Below are positions 58,161 through 64,000 of a DNA stretch of 64,000 nt, one piece after another; the first letter of the stretch is position 1; each line of letters opens with the position of its first letter. Made by a program: the position numbers and the translations under genes. Source of the DNA: Strix aluco (Eukaryota; Chordata; Aves; Strigiformes; Strigidae); assembly GCF_031877795.1 (NCBI RefSeq), contig NC_133934.1, positions 106,456,610 through 106,520,609 of the forward strand, written 5' to 3'. Under the pieces are notes generated by a model. It was not told the DNA's origin. It made no database searches and saw only the letters and a list, made by a program, of their open reading frames with translations.

Positions 58161-60539
58161 CAGAGCTTAAGCTCTGGGCGAAAGTATACAGAAATCTATT
58201 GCTCAAAATACTTAATTTTAAATAACCACACTTTTGATGACTCATTATGTGCATGTTTAGGAACAAATATGTAATGGAGTAGTGTTAAAATCTATCAAGT
58301 TGAGAAGTTGAGTGTTAATGGTGCTGGGATGATCAGTGTCCAAACCTAATGCTGGTTAACCTTTCCATGGCGTGTCTGGTGTTTGCTATAATTCCGGGGG
58401 AGAATGTTATGAATAGTGCAAGAAGTGGAGCTGTGACATGTACTCCTGATGTTTTGTTTGTAGGAAGTAGAATTGTCTATTGCAAATGGCTAAGAAACAT
58501 ACCATAAAATCTTTTCCTCTTATATTTTCCCCTTCTCTTCCCATTCACAATCTCAAATACTGTACGAAGAACTCATTGGCCTATTTAGGCTGTAGAATGT
58601 GATGCCTCTCTCAAGGATGACTAGTATCACTGTTGGCCAGTTGATGATTTGGAAAGCACTGACTCCCACATGTGCTGCAGATAATGGTTCATTCTAGAAA
58701 TGAAGTAAGCCAAACCTATCAAACACATTTTAACCTGTATAAGAGACTGAATGAGTGTCCTTCATTCAGTGGTTTAACTGCTCAGTTTTAACAGTTTCAT
58801 CAAACAAATGTATTGTATAGTTTAAAGAGGACAGAGCAAAAAAGGATGCCAGGGCACCCAAGAGCAGCAACTCTGACAAAAATCCCCTCAGGCAGGGCCT
58901 GGTGCTATTGGCCAAAGGAGAGAGGAAAAGGCAATTAAAAAATTACAACAATCTGTTCTTGTAGTGGTTAGACAGCAAGATGCAGCACGTGTGCTGGGTG
59001 GGAGCCATCAATGAGAGCCAGTTTCCCCATGCAGACCTGGACTGTCAAAGTAAGGTGGGGCTGAGACAAACAGATGTTATGCCAGACACGTCAGCAGAGC
59101 TAGTCTGTTTTGCATAGGTGCCTGATCTTACTTGGCATGCTTTAAACTCTTTCTTTTCTGAATCTCAGGGTGCAATATAACCATCATGATTTAATTCGAA
59201 CCGCTCTGTTCTCCGCATATGATGCAACTCTGGGGTATTCTAACCTACACAAACGGGAAGCCGAGGCACAAGGTGGCATGTTGCCAGGTGCACAGATCCT
59301 GAGTGTGCAACCTCAGTCACGTGCCTCTGCTTCCCTTTGAGAGAAGGAAGAGAGGGTGTGGGGACACTGCATTACCAAATTGGAGAGTCTTTCCCTACAG
59401 GTGTCTTATTGACAGAGTTAGGTAGCATTAGTGCCCCAAAACTGATGTTTTGAAAATACCACCCTGAGGCATCTTTGCACAACAGGCACTCTGCCCTCTG
59501 GAAAACCAGCTTAGGACAGAGTGGGGAAAATGAACTTGAACATTGGGGTGGCCCCCACACCGCTGTGGCAGTGCGGCAGTAAGGTCAGGCCTTGGCATCA
59601 CAAAAACTGCGTGTGACCAGAGGGTGTGATCCTAACTGTGCTCAGGGGCAGGCAAGTCAGAGTCTTGCTCTTTACAAACCTGCTAAGCAGAAAATGTTGA
59701 TTTGCTGCTCTGGATCCATGATCTAGGAGAAATGAATAAAAGTGATTTAACCTCCAATGTGAGGAAAATCACCTGACTGAGCAGGACGCAGAGGACAAAT
59801 GGGAGAGAGCGCCTTACCTTGACTAGCCAGGAGGGATGGGGAAACACAGGTGAGGCACAGGATCAGATTCGTTAGTTATTATTTATTATTAATTTTCTAA
59901 TTTTTCCCTTGCTCATATTCTACAATTGCTGGAAAGAAAGGCTCCACTAGCTGTCTGGGTGCATCCGTGACATTGACTCTGTCTTTGAGATGGGGAGCAC
60001 CCTCTGGTGGTTAAGGATAATCTGACATTTCCTGGGATTGACACCCATCGTCCCTGGAAACCGCCAGTTAAACTGGGCGGGAGGCAATGCAGGCTTTCTG
60101 TCACTGTTGGGATGGGTGTTTGGGGCACAAACTCTCTCTGACTTTCTAACCCAGGAATCTGCGTTGACCCCGTGGGAAGCCTTTTTGCCCAGTGAAAAGT
60201 CTGCAAACTGTGTGTGTTCTGTTTCCCCTGTTGTTGGGCAAAAGCTCACATTCAGCGTCTTCTTGCTTTCTCCTGGTGAGAGGGCAAGTAAAGCTCAGTT
60301 TGCTTCATCATAGTTCCCAGTGGACACAAAATATGGCCCTGGCTTTCTCCCTAAGGACTGCTGTTGTCTGCCTCTGCTCTTGCTCCAGTCTCCCAAAAGC
60401 ACTACTCTTGCACCTAGAGCTCTCTCAGTCCAGTTCTGGCTGGATTTGCTCTGCCTAGGTGCTAAAGCCAGCACAGTATAGTCCCTTGCAGGGAGCACAG
60501 GAATTCAGCTCAGGTTTCCCTTCTCCTTCCTTAAGTGGA
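58161..60539. other. Unique noncoding sequence
   Basis: A CpG-bearing motif stretch lies at about 59188-59270 (AATTCGAACCGCTCTGTTCT) and may be a small element. Overlapping minus-strand frames of about 100 codons at 59913-60249 have no domain. Confidence 0.45.
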
Positions 60540-60680
60540 TTAACAGGCTGAGGGGATCGTCTCTGCCTGCCTGACTCAATCTTCATTAGCTAACATGTTT
60601 CACGAGCCGCAGTCACATCCTGGTCCGGAGAGCTGTTTGACAGGAGCGGATTCTGGCCCCAGCCTGCCGCAAAGGTTGTT
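60540..60680. promoter_or_regulatory. Weak candidate conserved noncoding element
   Basis: GTGGATTAACAGGC, GGGGATCGTCTCTGC, CATTAGCTAACATGTTTCAC and GAGCCGCAGTCACATCC, then TCCGGAGAG and GGAGCGGATT: unique sequence with clustered CpGs and ATTA cores. Compositional evidence only. Confidence 0.27.
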
Positions 60681-61199
60681 GCATCTTTTGAGAGGGTTTT
60701 CTTGATAGCAAGGCTCTGTGGGCTGCCCTGGGTGGTAGGGATGTAGGGCAGGAGTGTTGCAGGATGTACATCCTTTCCTTATGCAGTGTTCGCTTTACAA
60801 TAACTGATCTGCATCCTCTGCTGACTGAGAGACCTGCACCCCTGTGTAATGCACATGCTGTACCAGTGTCAGAAAACGTTCTGCATCTCTGAAGGTGCAC
60901 CCACATGTGCTTTTTTACCTCTTGTGTTTTCCAGCCAAAGGGGAATCCTGAGTATATTGGAATGTCCCTGAAACTTTCGTTAGTTGGCTGTCACTTCTGG
61001 ATGCTTTCTTGGGTGCTTGTAGGTAGTCAATTTGAATGCAGTATTTCCTAACAAGCTGCGTGCAAGTGACTGACCCTATCTCCTCAGCCTCTTCTCCTCC
61101 CTGCTGTTTTGTGGTAGTTGTTAATGGGTGTTCCACCCTTGCACAGGCAGTCATTTATTTTAAAAGTGCTGCTGTTTCCTCTGTCCAGAGATCTTTTCT
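60681..61199. other. Unique noncoding sequence
   Basis: Nothing recognised. A 97-codon minus-strand frame at 60613-60906 has no domain. Confidence 0.5.
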
Positions 61200-61440
61200 A
61201 CCCAAGGAAGCTGTGCACTTTAAATTGCATTGATTTTAAAACAAACCATTTAAACTAGTGAAAATCCAAACTGTGGATGCTCTTCTGCCAGTTTGAGAAT
61301 GCTTCATTTTTGCTCATTAGATGTCTAAACAGGTTTAGTTTCAATATTAATGAGTGCCTTTTGCACCATCTTAAATTAATCTATTTAAAATTGTACCTTG
61401 AATTATACTGCAGTAACATTCTCATGCAATGAAAGCCTGC
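61200..61440. promoter_or_regulatory. Candidate AT-rich conserved noncoding element
   Basis: TTTAAATTGCATTGATTTTA, AAACCATTTAAACTAG, TTTTGCTCATTAGATG, TTTCAATATTAATGAGTGCC and CTTAAATTAATCTATTTAAA give many homeobox-type cores in unique, frame-poor sequence. Compositional evidence only. Confidence 0.33.
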
Positions 61441-62754
61441 AAGGAAAGGAGGTGAACAGTGGGGCATCACTAATACCAAATGTTGTTGGAGGATGCCCAT
61501 GCCCAGTAGCACGGAGGCGTCTGGTATCTGCAGAGGCCTGAGCGTACCTTAGCAGGATGATGAGGCCTCCTCTTGGCTGTCAGTGCATGTAAATGGATGC
61601 AGATTAAGCCTTGTATTTCTCCAAAACTGAGACTCTGAAAGCACAGAGAATGCTACAGAAATTACTGTGACAGAGAAAACTCAATGGAAAGTGTTTCACA
61701 AGGAAGCAAATGTTGTTCTTTTGTTTTTGTAACCTGACCATTGTGGCGGGGGAAGTTGGTGTGCCAGGCTCTGAAAGCAAGGTCGACTGTCCAGGAACAG
61801 AATCAAAATGGACTTTTTTTTTTCTTTTGGCAAGTTAGAAGGCAAATAAAAAAGGCAAATGAGCATGAAGGGGCAAAGGACACTGCAGACTTGAGGATTT
61901 TAGAACCTAAAGCTGTATTTAGCAAATTAAGGGATGAATTGAATTTCCCAAACAACGTGTGTTAAAGTACACAAATGAATAACCCCAGCACTTAAGAACT
62001 AGCAGTGTATTTGGTTTGGCCCTGTAAGGATTTTCAAGCCACAAGTCAATGGACAAAGCAGAACAGCTCCCCAGAGAGCCCTGGGTTGTCTGTGCTCTAG
62101 CTCCCTGGGGAATGCAACCCTCTCTGGAGCAGTCCCCTGTCAGGGCTAAGTAGCTATCAGTGCTTAATGATGTTCTTCCTAGAATGGGAAACAAAGGTTA
62201 CACAAACCATAAAAATATAACCCGTCTCTGAATGGGCAGCAAAGGAAGTTTCTTCTGAGAGACCAAGTAAGACCTGTCTCATTGAATGGAAAATGAATCC
62301 TTTTTATACTGTCCTTTGTTTGGAGGAACATAGACTGGGAGAACAAATCTGGTTTTACATATTTACGAGTAGCAGAAATCACTTTGTTATGTGTGGGGAG
62401 GAGCAGATTAGGGAGGAGGCAGTCTGAGGCAGGACTCGCTGAAACAGTCTCACTGTTAGACTCTGTGCCTTTTTGATGTTGAGGCTACCTTGGATCACCG
62501 ATCTTGATGAAGATGATACTCTCTTGTTCTTCAGTCCTTTCCTTTTCAAAGGTTTCCCAAAGCACTTTATGCATTAATGAGTTATTTTGCTACCACACCT
62601 GTTTTTGTAGTAGCTTTAATGGCACAAAACAATGTACTGATTTGAGACCAGAATCGAGGAAGAATATCATTGTTGGGGAGTAATGCAATATATACTAGCA
62701 GAGGCAGAGCAGGAAAGAACTCGGAATGTTGAATGAGATGTGTCTAAAGCAATA
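61441..62754. other. Unique noncoding sequence
   Basis: The 74-codon frame at 61741-61965 runs through a T-tract and has no recognised domain. CCCAAAGCACTTTATGCATT at about 62557-62576 weakly resembles an inverted MIR/L2 tail. Confidence 0.45.
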
Positions 62755-62910
62755 GCTCACTGTCTGCTCCTGCCCTTTTCATCTCAATCTATGGCATTTC
62801 ATCAGTAATGAATTGCAGGGAGACACAAATTGACACAGTGCATGCTGTACCATTCACATAATCTGTGCAGTCCCCATCAGTGATCCTTTTATAACGCTAC
62901 ACTTCAGCAT
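62755..62910. promoter_or_regulatory. Candidate conserved noncoding element
   Basis: CATTTCATCAGTAATGAATT, ACAAATTGACACAGTGCATG, ATTCACATAATCTGTGCAG and CTTTTATAACGCTACAC form a unique motif-dense segment with homeobox cores (TAATGAATT) and TGACA sites. No coding frame. Compositional evidence only. Confidence 0.37.
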
Positions 62911-63835
62911 CTTCCAGCAAAAAAATCTGGTGGTGTTTGATGGTTTCCAAGCCCTGTTCCCCTTTGTGGCCCTTTGACCAAAGCCAGAAGAAGAGGATAG
63001 TTGCCTGATCTGTCCGACTGGGCAGATCTGTCTGTCTCTGTCTCTACAGTTCCTTTTTAGTTAGCAGTGAATGGTCAACTCTGAATACTGAAGGGAATTT
63101 AGGGATTTTAGGGAATAACTCCTCTTCATTGTCCATTCGGGGAAACAGTAAGAAATTGCATCAGGAAAGATAGTACTGTATCTTGAAGAGGAATTCTTGA
63201 TATGATGTCAAGAGTTCCATGTTTCCATGCTGACTTTTTCAATTCACATATTTCCTCCTGTTTATTCTGCTAGTCCTTCCCTCCCACTTAAGTTTAGGAT
63301 ATTTAGATGAGCTTTGGATACAGACTAGACTGACGTGCTTTCTGTGCAGTTGGGATCTGGTTGCATGTAACTTCAGGGTTGCTTTATCAGCTGTGGATTG
63401 AATTGAGGATGTCTGTTGGGAGTTTCAGGTCTTGGTTTTCTCATTGGAGGTCCTTCCATCAGGCAGGTCTGTTAAATGCCTGCTGAGTCCCTAGAGACAT
63501 TTGATCTGTGTTTAAAGGGAAGCAGCTGAACCACGAGAAGAGAGAAACGGCTGTGTACTCAAGCACTATTGCTCTGAAGGGATCTTACTGTAAGCTGTGT
63601 AAAGCTTGCATGGCAATCTGGGTGCCTGAGGCTCTCTATGTGCTCCACCCCAGCAGAGGGTGATGCTCTTTCTGGCCTTTCCTGCTCTGAGAAAGGCAAG
63701 TTGATGGCTCCTGGATGCTTTGGGCATGTACTGTGTATAACTCTCCTGAGGCCCAGGCCAGCAAAACCTCTGGAGGATTCCAAGCAGCACCTGCCTCCTG
63801 GTCCCCACTCCTGTTAAAGCTTCCCCAGTGGAGAC
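62911..63835. other. Unique noncoding sequence
   Basis: Overlapping minus-strand frames of 74-80 codons at 63559-63863 show no domain. Nothing else is recognised. Confidence 0.5.
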
Positions 63836-64000
63836 ACTCGCTCAGGGAGAGCAGGAAGTCCATAAATAAATAATTCCCTCTGTCTCTCCTGATCAGCCCA
63901 AGCAGCTGTGATTGCTCCTGAATGCCTGGGTTGTTTTCTTCTTAATGGCTTTTAAACCAATTTCACCCTCATCTGATGACCCAGCTTCTCCTATTTTTGG
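63836..64000. promoter_or_regulatory. Weak candidate conserved noncoding element, cut by window end
   Basis: GTCCATAAATAAATAATTCC, TCCTGATCAGCCCAAGCAGC and CTTAATGGCTTTTAAACCAA continue to the window edge. Motif density is raised, but the evidence is compositional only. Confidence 0.23.

Noticed and set aside
62555..62610. Similarity of CCCAAAGCACTTTATGCATT to an inverted MIR/L2 tail
   Set aside because: Match is too short and does not continue into the rest of the element.
1..64000. CRISPR arrays, bacterial operons, phage or plasmid modules
   Set aside because: No regular repeat-spacer arrays, no ribosome binding sites with tandem genes, and the repeat content is avian.

Overview
The window is vertebrate nuclear DNA, almost certainly from a bird. 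The best evidence is a near-intact CR1 retrotransposon 3' end at 8022-8341, which closes with two ATTCTGTG octamers, the hallmark of avian and reptilian CR1. Older CR1 copies, worn MIR-like SINEs and a fragment resembling an avian ERV-derived repeat support this. CpG is generally scarce, homopolymer runs are common, and no reading frame is long and protein-like over a gene-sized distance. There are no bacterial-style operons and no CRISPR array.

I recognise no known protein-coding gene. The window reads as one long intergenic or intronic stretch. Its contents are: (1) 1-13 kb, a possible tRNA-derived SINE head (409-480), a decayed minus-strand CR1 with reverse-transcriptase remnants (3682-5010), an older CR1/L3-like piece (6810-7080), the young CR1 (8022-8341) and small tandem repeats; (2) 13.5-13.85 kb, a CpG-bearing, homeobox-motif-rich island that looks like a conserved noncoding element (CNE); (3) 14-28 kb, mostly featureless sequence with an ERV-related fragment (21912-22250), an old MIR and several weak exon-like segments; (4) 28.3-32 kb, the most suggestive locus: an E-box and a perfect MEF2-type site that doubles as a TATA-like element, followed by a possible first exon ending in a consensus splice donor, then a long AT-rich block with further CNE-like islands; (5) 32-45 kb, unique AT-rich DNA with a possible 30-nt microexon; (6) 45.9-64 kb, several more CNE-like islands separated by unique sequence, MIR and CR1 relics and a few exon-like segments.

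The repeated islands with local CpG and TAATTA, ATCAAAG or GATAA motifs suggest, by inference, a regulatory landscape around or inside a developmental gene whose exons lie mostly outside the window. CNE calls rest on base composition and motif content only, because no alignment could be run. Exon calls rest on splice-site consensus alone and are hypotheses: such pairs occur by chance at a noticeable rate in 64 kb. I found no evidence for a previously undescribed system.
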